DNA of 60,000 bases from Antedon mediterranea (taxonomy: Eukaryota > Echinodermata > Crinoidea > Comatulida > Antedonidae): contig NC_092670.1 in assembly GCF_964355755.1 (NCBI RefSeq), positions 13,889,201 to 13,949,200 of the forward strand. Reading direction: 5' to 3'. The notes under the pieces are model-generated. The model made no database searches. It was not told the DNA's origin and was given only the letters and a program-made list of their open reading frames with translations. This document shows, one piece after another, positions 12,979 through 21,062 of the stretch. Position numbers and translations under genes: made by a program. Within the stretch, counting starts at the first letter, position 1. Every line of letters begins with the position of its first letter.

Positions 12979-14873
12979 GAAAGACGCTAGTAAATTACCA
13001 ACTGAACATTGTATTGCACTACAGGCTGTTTCATGAGTATGAACTCAATCTTCATGTGCTTGATTGAAGATTGAGTTCATACTCATGAAACAGCCTGTAG
13101 TGCAATAAAATGTTCAGTTGGTAATTTACTAGCGTCTTTCATTTATTTATTTTGGCTCTACATTTTGTATCGAGCACTTTCGCTTTCATGATCTGCGTTA
13201 AATTCACCACGATTTATATATATAAAAAAAAATCTATTTGGTGGTCGCTTAACAAATTAAACTCCCATGCATGTGCTCGCTTTACCAAAAGTTCTAAATA
13301 TTCAACCACACAGAAAAGAATAGTTTGTACATACATTTGAAGAGGTCACAACCTTTGCCGAAGGAAACCCAAGTTGTTGGCAGACGACACGAGCAGCCTC
13401 TAAATCAAAGTTATTGCTACAGATTGCCCTCCATGATCCATCTACGTACACCTCTACTACACCTTCTGTGTTGGTACTGCCGACCAGTCTGACGTCATCT
13501 AAAGTGACGAAAGAGTAATATTTCATATCCACGCTTAGCAGTGTTTGATTAGTTTTCGTGTCTGAAAACGTTGCTACCTATCTTATATTACAATGAAAAC
13601 AAGAAATATTTTTTACTAATAACGCCGATCGACTTTTTGACGTAAAAGTTTTAATTATTGTTCTTCATTAAATGTGATAATAATTTAAGAAATAACGATT
13701 TAGTATCAATTTGTTTAATTTAACTATCAGACAACAGTAGTAAACATTTTTTGTGTAATGTAAATATCACTAATTTAATCAAATAATTCTCCATTTATAC
13801 ACATTATTCGCAAAAAATTACGATAGATTGTTTTGACCATTTATATATATATGACGGTACTGTAATTAAACCCGGCTTATGTTGACAGCAAAAACGAGTC
13901 ATTGTTTATTAAATATAGGTATACAGACTACTCTCTGCATATCATAGACTGTCTGTATAGGCATGCCCAGTTCGAGTTTACAAATTCCTATTTTGACTCT
14001 CTTTCCAGGCGTGTTTTGGGTTGTGCGCATGCCCAGTCCGAGTTTACTAATTCCCATTGTTTCAGTTATAATAGGTCTAAACTATAAGCTTCCGTGTGAT
14101 ATTTAATTTCCCAAATATTCCGTTCTCTTGAATGAATTTAACTGCCTATGGCGCGGTGCGTTTAAATTTCTCAGAATTGTATATACCTATAACCAGGGCA
14201 GGGGCGTAGCTAGAGTTTCAGAACAGACACTACTGGCAAGGCCATGTTTATTCAAATAGTCAAACAGTAACGATTAATATTAAAGTGTTTAATATAATAC
14301 AGAGTGTGCTGATCATTGTATCTTATATTGCAATGATATTAAATTTCTTAGAGTTATACCTCAGCAGCAAGGGATTTATATAGACAACAATTAAGGCAAT
14401 TATGGCCAAAATGTTCACGTCCAGAATGTAATTTTGTACTGATGAAATTTAACAGTCACGTTAACGCACCTATAACGCCTGGCGACCGAAATCAATAAAA
14501 AAGACGACCATTATAGAAATAAGTAAAAGAAAGTACAATGCGGCTTTTCAAAATTTCGAATAGAATTCGAATATTTTAAATAAAAAAACCAATATCAAGA
14601 AATATGCCTACACAGTCTATGCTTGTTGAACTCTCCAACTACATCTTAATAAACTTCCTCTCTCCTATTCAGATAAATAGAGGCCTAGGCCTATTTTAGT
14701 AGCTATTCTTGAAACTGCATGAAAAGTTAATCATAAAAGTCTACACAGGCATAAATAAAGCTATATAATATACAACTTGAGTGTAACATATACTTACAAT
14801 CTGCTGGTTGTATTACAGCGATACCATTTTTTAGAAGATCAGCACTTAGAAAAAGGACCAGTAAATAAAACAT
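160..14873 (-). CDS. SRCR/EGF mosaic protein gene, copy A (3' part beyond the left edge)
   Basis: A multi-exon minus-strand gene for a large extracellular mosaic protein. The order from the N-terminus is signal peptide (14798-14873), SRCR1 (two exons), SRCR2, SRCR3, 14 EGF domains in 13 exons, then SRCR4 to SRCR10, after which the gene leaves the window. Domain exons have AG acceptors, mostly consensus donors, and almost all begin and end in phase 1, so they can be added or lost without a frame break. SRCR domains carry WGTxCDDxW, VVCRxLG and HxEDAGVxC motifs; EGF domains are mostly of the DIDEC calcium-binding type with the C-x-[DN]-x4-[FY]-x-C-x-C pattern. Proteins of this make-up act as secreted or surface scavenger or pattern-recognition molecules; the ligand here is unknown. 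It is a close paralogue of the gene at 27477-55317. DMBT1-like is the nearest named analogy, but the mix of EGF and SRCR argues against a direct name. Confidence 0.9.
682..996 (-). CDS. SRCR domain 9 exon (gene A)
   Basis: 315 bases. [46 protein letters not shown]; donor GTAAGA. Six cysteines here; copy B gains a seventh (APGRATYG becomes APGCATYG). Confidence 0.92.
1346..1517 (-). CDS. SRCR domain 8, second half (gene A)
   Basis: 172 bases. [19 protein letters not shown], then [14 protein letters not shown], ending in phase 1. The donor is the weak GTGGGT in A but canonical GTGAGT in B. Copy B has Lys for Glu in the EDAGV signature. Confidence 0.86.
1553..1671. repeat. Small foldback in the SRCR8 intron, copy A
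   Basis: CATCAGTCCAAAATACGC near 1556 and the complement at 1652-1668, with CATTTTGGA repeated inside. Present in copy B at about 31975-32094. Confidence 0.7.
1816..1952 (-). CDS. SRCR domain 8, first half (gene A)
   Basis: 137 bases from [20 protein letters not shown] to [10 protein letters not shown], ending in phase 0 at a GTAAGA donor. The remaining half is at 1346-1517; together 309 bases. Confidence 0.87.
2040..2348 (-). CDS. SRCR domain 7 exon (gene A)
   Basis: 309 bases. [44 protein letters not shown]; the usual Trp after CDDD is Phe. Copy B has Thr for His in CPHLGIG. Confidence 0.92.
2457..2771 (-). CDS. SRCR domain 6 exon (gene A)
   Basis: 315 bases. [44 protein letters not shown]; a seventh cysteine in SAPCRAMYG. 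Donor GTAAGT. Copy B has GGE for GGD. Confidence 0.92.
3033..3344 (-). CDS. SRCR domain 5 exon (gene A)
   Basis: 312 bases. [49 protein letters not shown]; acceptor CTGCAG, donor GTACGT. Six cysteines. Confidence 0.92.
3744..4061 (-). CDS. SRCR domain 4 exon (gene A)
   Basis: 318 bases, phase 1-1. [35 protein letters not shown] and [13 protein letters not shown] is replaced by CGT. Six cysteines. Protein identical in copy B. Confidence 0.9.
4395..4508 (-). CDS. EGF domain 14 exon (gene A)
   Basis: 114 bases. [37 protein letters not shown]; donor GTAAGG. Last EGF before the second SRCR block. Copy B replaces the Pro before the second Cys with Leu. Confidence 0.87.
4606..4719 (-). CDS. EGF domain 13 exon (gene A)
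   Basis: 114 bases. [37 protein letters not shown]; donor GTGAGC. Confidence 0.86.
5005..5118 (-). CDS. EGF domain 12 exon (gene A)
   Basis: 114 bases. [37 protein letters not shown]; donor GTAACG. In copy B the 2.4-kb transposon sits upstream of this exon in the adjoining intron. Confidence 0.87.
5330..5575. repeat. MITE-like foldback, AATCTAACAACA family, member 1
   Basis: Starts CAATCTAATGACAGG and ends TGTTGTTAGATTG; internal GGCTGCGA...CGAT and GTTGGTATTTGCAGCC. B counterpart at 38049-38294. Confidence 0.65.
5628..5741 (-). CDS. EGF domain 11 exon (gene A)
   Basis: 114 bases. [37 protein letters not shown]; the usual Glu of DxDEC is Asn. Donor GTATGA. Confidence 0.86.
5895..6008 (-). 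CDS. EGF domain 10 exon (gene A)
   Basis: 114 bases. [37 protein letters not shown]. Copy B reads RFSCDC. Confidence 0.88.
6299..6409 (-). CDS. EGF domain 9 exon (gene A)
   Basis: 111 bases. [36 protein letters not shown]; donor GTACGG. Copy B differs only silently as far as seen. Confidence 0.86.
6597..6784. repeat. MITE-like foldback, AATCTAACAACA family, member 2
   Basis: Starts TAATCTAACAACAGG and ends CCTGTTGTTAGATTG; shares GGCTGCGAAACGATCTG with member 1. B counterpart at 39316-39503. Confidence 0.65.
6879..7103 (-). CDS. EGF domains 7 and 8 in one exon (gene A)
   Basis: A single 225-base exon with two complete EGF domains. The first reads [16 protein letters not shown] to VTCE, the second [14 protein letters not shown] to GDRCEV. 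Twelve cysteines, no internal stop, acceptor TTTCAG, donor GTAAGT. All other EGF exons here carry one domain. Copy B differs by I to K before VTC and R to T in CVRGTC. Confidence 0.9.
7360..7473 (-). CDS. EGF domain 6 exon (gene A)
   Basis: 114 bases. [37 protein letters not shown]. Copy B changes Asp to Asn in the last C-x-C and the final Ile to Leu. Confidence 0.87.
7586..7699 (-). CDS. EGF domain 5 exon (gene A)
   Basis: 114 bases. [37 protein letters not shown]; donor GTAACT. Copy B reads GEKC instead of GERC. Confidence 0.88.
7831..7941 (-). CDS. EGF domain 4 exon (gene A)
   Basis: 111 bases. [36 protein letters not shown]; the third-cysteine loop is one residue shorter than in its neighbours. 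Donor GTAAGA. Confidence 0.87.
   Translation of the reverse strand: MLTSVHHHLVKMVLALMNLMAFNVSVSRGIQGCSVV
8028..8131. repeat. MITE-like fragment, AATCTAACAACA family, member 3
   Basis: Contains CAACAATAGGACATTGAGCTC and CTGCGAAAAATACCAACAGC, a shortened relative of members 1 and 2. B counterpart near 40757-40870. Confidence 0.5.
8593..8706 (-). CDS. EGF domain 3 exon (gene A)
   Basis: 114 bases, phase 1-1. [16 protein letters not shown], then [12 protein letters not shown] and GYNGIFCEH: six cysteines, calcium-binding type. Protein identical in copy B. Confidence 0.87.
9128..9241 (-). CDS. EGF domain 2 exon, present only in copy A
   Basis: 114 bases with an ATTATAG acceptor and a GTAAGG donor. 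Encodes [28 protein letters not shown] and GFIGLICEL, a full calcium-binding EGF. In copy B all but about 25 bases at the 3' end of this exon are deleted, and the deletion runs into the next intron. Confidence 0.85.
9557..9664 (-). CDS. EGF domain 1 exon (gene A)
   Basis: 108 bases, [14 protein letters not shown] then [16 protein letters not shown], six cysteines. The hydroxylation-type Asp/Asn pattern is weak ([12 protein letters not shown]). Confidence 0.87.
9752..10063 (-). CDS. SRCR domain 3 exon (gene A)
   Basis: 312 bases, phase 1-1, from [20 protein letters not shown] to SAICHDIG. The first signature is degenerate ([19 protein letters not shown]) and the C-terminal one reads [11 protein letters not shown]. 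Last SRCR before the EGF block. Confidence 0.88.
10339..10650 (-). CDS. SRCR domain 2 exon (gene A)
   Basis: 312 bases, phase 1-1, from [15 protein letters not shown] to SVVCKKP, with donor GTAAGT. Carries WGTICDDDW and [11 protein letters not shown], and one extra cysteine ([10 protein letters not shown]) beyond the usual six. The HxEDAG signature is replaced by [11 protein letters not shown]. Confidence 0.88.
10917..11087. repeat. Foldback MITE in the SRCR1-SRCR2 intron, copy A
   Basis: TIR TGGTTCCCACTAG with arms containing AACGCAAGGACGTAA. Copy B has it at 43295-43465, so the insertion predates the duplication. No clean target duplication was identified. Confidence 0.75.
12071..12224 (-). 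CDS. SRCR domain 1, second half (gene A)
   Basis: Encodes [16 protein letters not shown] to [11 protein letters not shown], the C-terminal half of an SRCR fold with six or more cysteines, including an unusual ICC pair. The acceptor follows TTTAAG at 12225-12226, and the donor is GTAACG at 12070. Four codons longer than the copy-B exon and strikingly diverged from it in protein sequence. Confidence 0.8.
12640..12974. repeat. AT microsatellites flanking a near-perfect palindrome (copy A only)
   Basis: (AT)n at about 12640-12698 and 12899-12974 surround an inverted repeat centred at 12824/12825 (TTCC|GGAA), arms about 80-90 bp, with 13 extra bases in the left arm. Absent from copy B. Confidence 0.9.
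12973..13147. repeat. Second palindrome next to the AT tract (copy A only)
   Basis: Arms of about 80 bp begin AAATGAAAGACGCTAG and end with its complement; loop of about 10 bases near 13055. Absent from copy B. Confidence 0.9.
13335..13498 (-). CDS. SRCR domain 1, first half (gene A)
   Basis: Encodes [18 protein letters not shown] through [10 protein letters not shown] and ends in phase 0 at a GTATGT donor. Instead of the usual WGTxCDD it reads [11 protein letters not shown]. The second half is in the next exon; the two sum to 318 bases. Confidence 0.85.
14798..14873 (-). CDS. Signal-peptide exon (first coding exon), gene A
   Basis: Reading down from the ATG at 14871-14873 gives 25 codons: [11 protein letters not shown], a hydrophobic core, then a short polar stretch ending in QPAD. 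It ends in phase 1 at a perfect GTAAGT donor. The one spare base joins in frame to the SRCR1 exon at 13498. The exon is conserved in copy B at 55242-55317. Upstream on the coding strand lies a CCAAT-type ATCCAAT at about 14963-14969; no clear TATA box was found. Chosen as start because it is the only signal-like exon with a matching phase. Confidence 0.8.
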
Positions 14874-16752
14874 ATTGTAGGTTTGTAGTATTGGATTCAA
14901 CTAACCCAAACAAATGTTATTCCTTGGTATATGTACTTATTTCCTTGTGTATGCTCGTCTTTGATTGGATATAAATTTCTTACACGTCATTTGGGAATAT
15001 GACAATTTTAAAACACCGTAAAAAACAATATTTTGTACCGAACTTTCTCGGTCGGTCGGCTACCTGTCACCAAGAGTTAGGTATGAACATAAAACAACAC
15101 CGTGATGTTTATTACAGGTTCGGTAAGTCATAGCTGTACAGGTGGCTTGGTACCAATCCGTGACCTGTACACAGGTGATGGTCATAAAACAGTGGGGATC
15201 CTGGAAAATGACAGTTTAAGCCTTTCGTTTTTGGTAATAAGATACTTAATAAGATAATAAATAAGATATCAAACTCAGGGGGATTTCCCTTTTCTTTTTT
15301 TTAGCCAAATTATGTAATGCCTCGGACCAAAGAACCTAAAACTTTATCAGCCTACTTTAAAGTATAAACAGGAAATATACATACATTATAAAATATGAAA
15401 GTTTGCATCTGAACTATCAAACTATATACTATAAAAACATGGACACACACCCTGCAATTGGGCATATATGTATGTACAATATAATTAGTATCAGTTTAAA
15501 ATGATTAATGAATTAAATCAAGGCCTATACACAAATGTATATTGTTAACTACTATCGTACTGTACATTCATGTAAAACACAAATCCTTGTTTTTTTCGTA
15601 AATAAAATTATCTTATAACTATATTTAAAACAAAACTACACAGTAGGCCTACATATTTTTTTTATTCGTTAATTTTATTTGTAAATAATTATAGCTTGTC
15701 TACTATTTGGTCTTCTCCAGCTCCCCTCATTATCGTTGTTACTGTTAAACTTGCACTCTTTGTAAACCAATTTTTGAATTGTTTTGTTAAATTAATCTGT
15801 GGTCTCTATCATACAACCCCCCTGGTTTCCTGAGACCCCATGCCATCATTTTCTTGAAACATACTATTATTGTATTTATGATTTGATGATTGTATTTGTA
15901 TCATTTAAATCCTGGTTAGCGACGAGGGCGTATCCCTATACTTTTTTTGAGTTGAACTTTTTATTTTTTTCCCTCTCTCATACAGAGCTTGAGGTTTTAC
16001 GACACTAGGTGATTTATAAATCCAGGATATTATTGTTGACCTTTATATGTTTCAATAATTTGGAAACGTAAACCTTAAATATTGTTGATCTAATTTCCAT
16101 GTCATGACGTAAATTCCACATGGTACCATCTCCCTGTTTATATTAAATATAACAATTTCGGGGAAAAAAACATCTGAAAAATAACTAGCCTGACACAAAG
16201 ATATTCGTTATCATTATAAAATGTTGCGTCGTGTTCATTACAACAAAATCCAGTTTGTACAATTTCAATCATTTATTCCATTATTGGACTACAATTGGGT
16301 ATTATATTACGGAACAGTTACTCAATTAACATACAAGAAAATATCGCTTATATTGCATAGGCGCTTTCAGTATGCTTGCGTTCAGTTGAAGTGAATTGCG
16401 CGCTCTAAGCGCATTCAAACAAAGTCAGTTCTCAGATTCAGTTAAAAGTCAAAGTTTCTTTCTGTCCCATCTCCTATAGATTAAAATCAACTGACTTATA
16501 ATACGTACCGACTTTCTTCCCAAAAGAAAGTACATTTCATAATAAATAAAATAACGCGCTTTCGAATTGTCTAAAATTACAATTTTAGACAATAATATTT
16601 ACTTAATTTTCAATAATTTCCTTGATGAGCTGATAATAGGATAGGCCTATCATTTCCTTATGTTATGTATCAACAAATTATGTATAATACTCGTGTAATA
16701 CTCGTATAATACTCGTCTGGTAAATGACGATGTTTCATTTTCATGTTTCATA
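14874..16752. other. Spacer between the SRCR/EGF start and the GPCR array, copy A
   Basis: No coding region is recognised. Short reading frames here shift between copies A and B, which argues against coding. The segment should contain the promoter and 5' UTR of the SRCR/EGF gene and the 3' UTR of the GPCR, both on the minus strand. The B counterpart is 55318-57240. Confidence 0.7.
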
Positions 16753-17165
16753 CCATGTGTTCACACAGGAGTTTCTCTACTCTGGGATTTTCCACCACCA
16801 ATAAATCGGTGGATTCGCCACACTATTCATACGTTAATCATGTGTTCACACAGGAGTTGGAAACTGTGCTAACTCACTCAAACTTATATCACTATGGATA
16901 CAGGCCAATGATTTTCCAATAATGTATTGCAATGCATTTCTCTACTCTGGGATTTTTCACCACCAATAAATCGGTGGTGGTTCGCCACACTATTCATACG
17001 TTGATCACACAGGAGTTGGAAACTGTGCTAAATCACTCAAACTGATATCACTATGGATACAGGACAATGATTTTCCAATAATGCATTACAATGCATTTTT
17101 CTACTCAGGGATTTTCCACCAATAAATCGGTAGATTCGCCATACTATTTTACGCTAACCATGTGT
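16753..17165 (-). pseudogene. Tandem decayed copies of the GPCR TM7/C-tail, copy A
   Basis: Units begin near 16753 (internally deleted, about 86 bp), 16839 and 17005; the GPCR's own 3' end starting at 17159 is the last unit. Each is roughly 155-165 bp and still reads, with in-frame stops, as NSMANxPIYWWKIPE followed by CIIGKSL and IHSDISLSD. So the coding end of the receptor has been multiplied downstream of its stop codon. Also in copy B, so older than the segmental duplication. Confidence 0.88.
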
Positions 17166-18167
17166 TCACACAGGAGTTGGAAACTGTGCTAAATCACTCA
17201 AACTGATATCACTATGGATCCAGGCCAATGATTTTCCAATAATGCATTGCAATGCTCTTCTGTACTCTGGGATTTTCCACCAGTAGATCGGTGGATTCGC
17301 CATGCTATTCACACGTATCAGGATCCGTACACATAATGATCCATATACCCATACGTCACGTGTCATACCATCTGCGCAAAATCGAATGACTATGAAGATA
17401 ATGGACGGGAACCAGCACAACCACATAATCCCTGTTATAGCCGCGAATACTTTAAGTACATGTCTGGTACGTTTCACGCGATTTAAATTTCTGCCAAAAG
17501 CTCTCAGTTCTCGTTCTTGGTCTTTAACATAGCGATATATCGCAAAATACACACAGGTGTTTAAAAATAGTAAAACGATTACAAATATTCCTATTAAGAA
17601 ATCCATAATGTTGTAATCGTTTAATATTTTAAATAGTATAATCCAGACAAAAACCGGCACGCTCCATAAAAGTAGCAAAACGAAAAACAAGGTTTTACTC
17701 ATAACGCTAGACGCATAAACCAATGGAAACGCTACAATAGCAATGTATCTATCGATGCCAATCGCTGTCAATGATACAACGGACGTTAAAAAGATACAAT
17801 AATTTACAATTTGTAATTCATCAGATTTCGGTATATCAAAGAATATTAGAAAAGCGAAAAATGAAGTTAAGAAGTCAGCACATGTAAGCGAAACAACGAA
17901 GACGCTTTTCTTATGATGTAGCGGTCGAGAGACGATGAATCCGGCCAACACTGTAAAGTTTCCCAACACAGCTAGTATGGTTACAACGAGGTAGATTATG
18001 GCGAGAGCAAATCCAACTGAGGATTGTTTCAATGATTTGAAAGTTAAATCCAGTGCCTTTGTTTCGGCGTTCGTATGTGTGTCGTTAATCGAAAAGTTGT
18101 CCATTCTATTTTGAAAAAGAGACAAAAATAGAAACGACGATATAATCCATAGCATACTATAAGGCAC
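17166..18167 (-). CDS. Orphan rhodopsin-class GPCR, copy A (single exon)
   Basis: 333-residue seven-helix receptor without introns. Class A marks are N70 in TM1 (GNFTVL), D98 in TM2 (SLTCAD), DRY at 139-141, CWFP at 251-254 in TM6 and NPPIY at 291-295 in TM7. Position 3.25, nearly always Cys, is Ser115 and extracellular loop 2 has no cysteine, so the canonical TM3-ECL2 disulfide is missing. Sequons N24-F-S and N28-D-T favour M22 as the true start; residues 1-20 from the first Met are hydrophobic and could instead be a cleaved signal. Intronless, tandemly copied, divergent receptors are typical of the lineage-specific echinoderm expansions proposed to be chemosensory; the ligand is unknown and a biogenic-amine-like name would be a guess. 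The final ~47 codons are repeated as decayed tandem units just downstream. Confidence 0.92.
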   Translation of the reverse strand: MPYSMLWIISSFLFLSLFQNRMDNFSINDTHTNAETKALDLTFKSLKQSSVGFALAIIYLVVTILAVLGNFTVLAGFIVSRPLHHKKSVFVVSLTCADFLTSFFAFLIFFDIPKSDELQIVNYCIFLTSVVSLTAIGIDRYIAIVAFPLVYASSVMSKTLFFVLLLLWSVPVFVWIILFKILNDYNIMDFLIGIFVIVLLFLNTCVYFAIYRYVKDQERELRAFGRNLNRVKRTRHVLKVFAAITGIMWLCWFPSIIFIVIRFCADGMTRDVWVYGSLCVRILIRVNSMANPPIYWWKIPEYRRALQCIIGKSLAWIHSDISLSDLAQFPTPV

Positions 18168-20990
18168 TGTTTAACCAAAAATGTGCCCTAAAGGCTATTA
18201 TGTTAAATGCAACTCATGGAATGATGATTAGGCCTACAGAACCGTGAACAACAGAGGCTGAAAATGCCAAATATTAATCTAACGGGTTAAAACTCGCGGA
18301 AGTACATGTTGACCAATTACAACACGAGGGGTCATCCGAATTTTCGCCTGTGGTTGGTCAACTCATTCATCCTAATGGGAAGCAAGCTTATAATTCATAA
18401 CAATTGTAATATCTTGTTGTGTTGATGTCAGTTATTTTAAATGCACGATATTCCCGACATCATGATATATTATGTAAATACTCCTTGTTTTATGCATATT
18501 TATTTCTATAACGTATAATGATATTCAAATATTATGGCAATCATTCATATAAAAAATAAACATTGAACTCGTGTTGCATTAATTATTAACAATGATAATA
18601 TCAATTATAGTACAAAGTGTATCAATTAAATTCCCGTATAGTATTATGAATGATATTATAGATACTATAATAGTACATGCACTTAGTAGGTTTAAACTGC
18701 AAAGGGGAATTTAACTAAAAATACTTTATTTTCTTTATCTAGGCAACTGTCGATAACAGTAGTATCATAAGCAAAGGCATAATGCAGGGTCTCATGAGAA
18801 ATTGTTATAATATACAATACCCTAATAAACATATGCCAGGATGTATAAAATTATGGTTAACATCTAAGATACTAACAGCATCATATACAATACGGGGAAG
18901 TTAATGGTTTGAGCATGTAGCTGTATACTTTTATAGCTCCATGGTTAGAGGAAGAAATGGCGAACAGGCGCGTCTACAATCGAGAGTTGTATATAATGTC
19001 ATAATAAATCGTTGGAGGCGCTAATTTCACTATGTTTATAGATTGGTGGGTAAAATAGAAATGAAGTATAACTAAAGAGGTAAATGAAAAAGAACAATAG
19101 TGAAACCTGCTGAAGTGCAGCAGAAAAAAGAAACGTATATTAGAATATAATTATTAGAAGATATGGAGTCGGTATTGAAAGAGATATTAATCGAAACGAA
19201 TGTTCTCGTAGTGAAAAAAAGCAATTTTAATGTAAAAATTTAAGAAGGACAGGATACCAACAGAGAGAGAATGCCAACATGAAAACAAAACAACTATTGC
19301 CAAAAAACAGATGGAAAAATTAGGTGCTATTGATCATGTCTGTAGGAAGAATTAATATTTCAAATTTAATCCCGGAGTCACCCTTTAAGAGAGTATTCTG
19401 TATAAAGTTATAATATTATAATCTGTATTGTTTGTGCATGCTTAGAAATATGTATACAGTAGCCTTACATAATATGATTATTTCTTATCACAGCTGGGAA
19501 ATCTTTTCTCGAGATACGTTTTCACGAATTGGACATTGATTTTACGTATCCAAATGCTGGATGTATGGAATGCAAAACTAGCCAAAAAGATAATAATTCT
19601 GATGTGTACAAAATTCGAAACATTTAATATCTTGCACTTCAGTGAAAAGTAACCTTATGACTATGTAGCACTATAGTTCAGACGATAAATCTCATCGATA
19701 TGTTTTTCCAATTTGGAAATTTCCAATTTACATTGTAATTTGTTTTGTATTATTTATAAAGATAATTATGAAACTTGATATTGTTGTAAGTATGCGAGTC
19801 ATGCCGGCTAACGGTATATTATAACACCAGTAATAAATCATAATGTGACTACAAGTTCGGCTCTAACGTAGATGGATGGATGAGCATTTATACGACCAAT
19901 TTATTGCGTTACAACATACTGACAGTGGTAATGGGCGTAGAGAATATGTGGATAATTATGTAGTATGACTGTGGCAGATTTCATAGCAAATAAGAAGGCA
20001 TAGAAATGACTCCGACAAAAATGTGTGCCTAAAAAGAGCATGTATAAGGGCATGCTCCGGGTATTTTAACCCGGTACTTGCACAGGCAACTCAACGGTTC
20101 CTGGACAACCACACTAATAATTCAAAGGGACCACGGATTATTGTTAGGCCTGTTGATCAATGTATAGGCCTACCTATGCCCAGTTGCTACCACGGTTGGA
20201 ACCATATTAAATGGATATAGGTCTAAAGCATAATAAACAGCGTTTGGCGTCGATGGTTCCGAGCAAGGGGACTCTCCACTTACTGCCTCAATATCATTTT
20301 AACATGGGCTTGCTGAAGCATACCAGGGAAGGGCTAACATTAAAAAAAACAGATGATGAACGGGGAACAACTACGCAGTTCCAGTATACAGAACGTAGTA
20401 TTCAAAACACATTTCACATTCAGCTATTAGTAAAAGAAAATACGTTAGAGGAACGAATATCATTAAAGTATTGATTTCTTAGGTACATTACGAATTACTT
20501 CGAAGTGTACATTGTGCTATGAAGGAGAATGACTTACCTGTCACCATAGTCTCATGTCGTTTGATTCAATCAACAATATATTCTTTCATCCATTCTTTAT
20601 AAATAAAAATAAGTTGTTTCAGGCACGACCGATACAATATACAACACGAAAGCTTTTCTCTTAATAATGTTAAGAATTCCGCTCATACAATATATACTGC
20701 ATGGAATTTAAATTATATTATCAATATCAGCTCTTCAAACTGTTAGCAGATATAACGCCGCCTAGTGAGAAAGAGATACATTGACCAGTCGAGTCACCGC
20801 ATTACCAGGACAGACTGTCTAATGGCTACTAACAATTTTTCTTTTGCGTGATATTTCATATAACGCGAGCATTTGATTCAATGAAAGAAGTTACGTATGA
20901 ATATTTGATTTGAAGTAACAGACGGTTCATAAGGTTGTAACATTTTTAACCAACAAAATGTTTTGTCAGAAATTTACAGTAGGCTACATT
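18168..20990. other. Gene-free stretch upstream of the copy A GPCR
   Basis: 18168-19488 also occurs in copy B (58658-60000) and should include the receptor's promoter. From 19489 to 20990 the sequence is single-copy in this window. Short frames near 20.0-20.5 kb have no recognisable similarity or structure. Nothing else supported. Confidence 0.6.
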
Positions 20991-21062
20991 AAAAGAAATA
21001 ATTAGGTGATCATTTAGAATAAAATGATCACCTATTGTTATTGTATGAAATCTTTATTATTA

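Larger units (their letters stand above)
1..19488. repeat. Segmental duplication, copy A (left-truncated)
   Basis: This block aligns base by base with 30422-60000. The offset is 30421 near the left edge and 40490 at the GPCR; the growth comes from two transposon insertions and smaller indels. Both copies carry the SRCR/EGF gene and the GPCR in the same order and strand. The left end is the window edge, so the true boundary is not visible; on the right, copy B runs out at the window end while still matching. Confidence 0.95.

Noticed and set aside
15799-16008. Plus-strand frame upstream of the SRCR/EGF gene
   Set aside because: The B counterpart at 56264-56539 shifts frame and extends differently, as expected of non-coding DNA.
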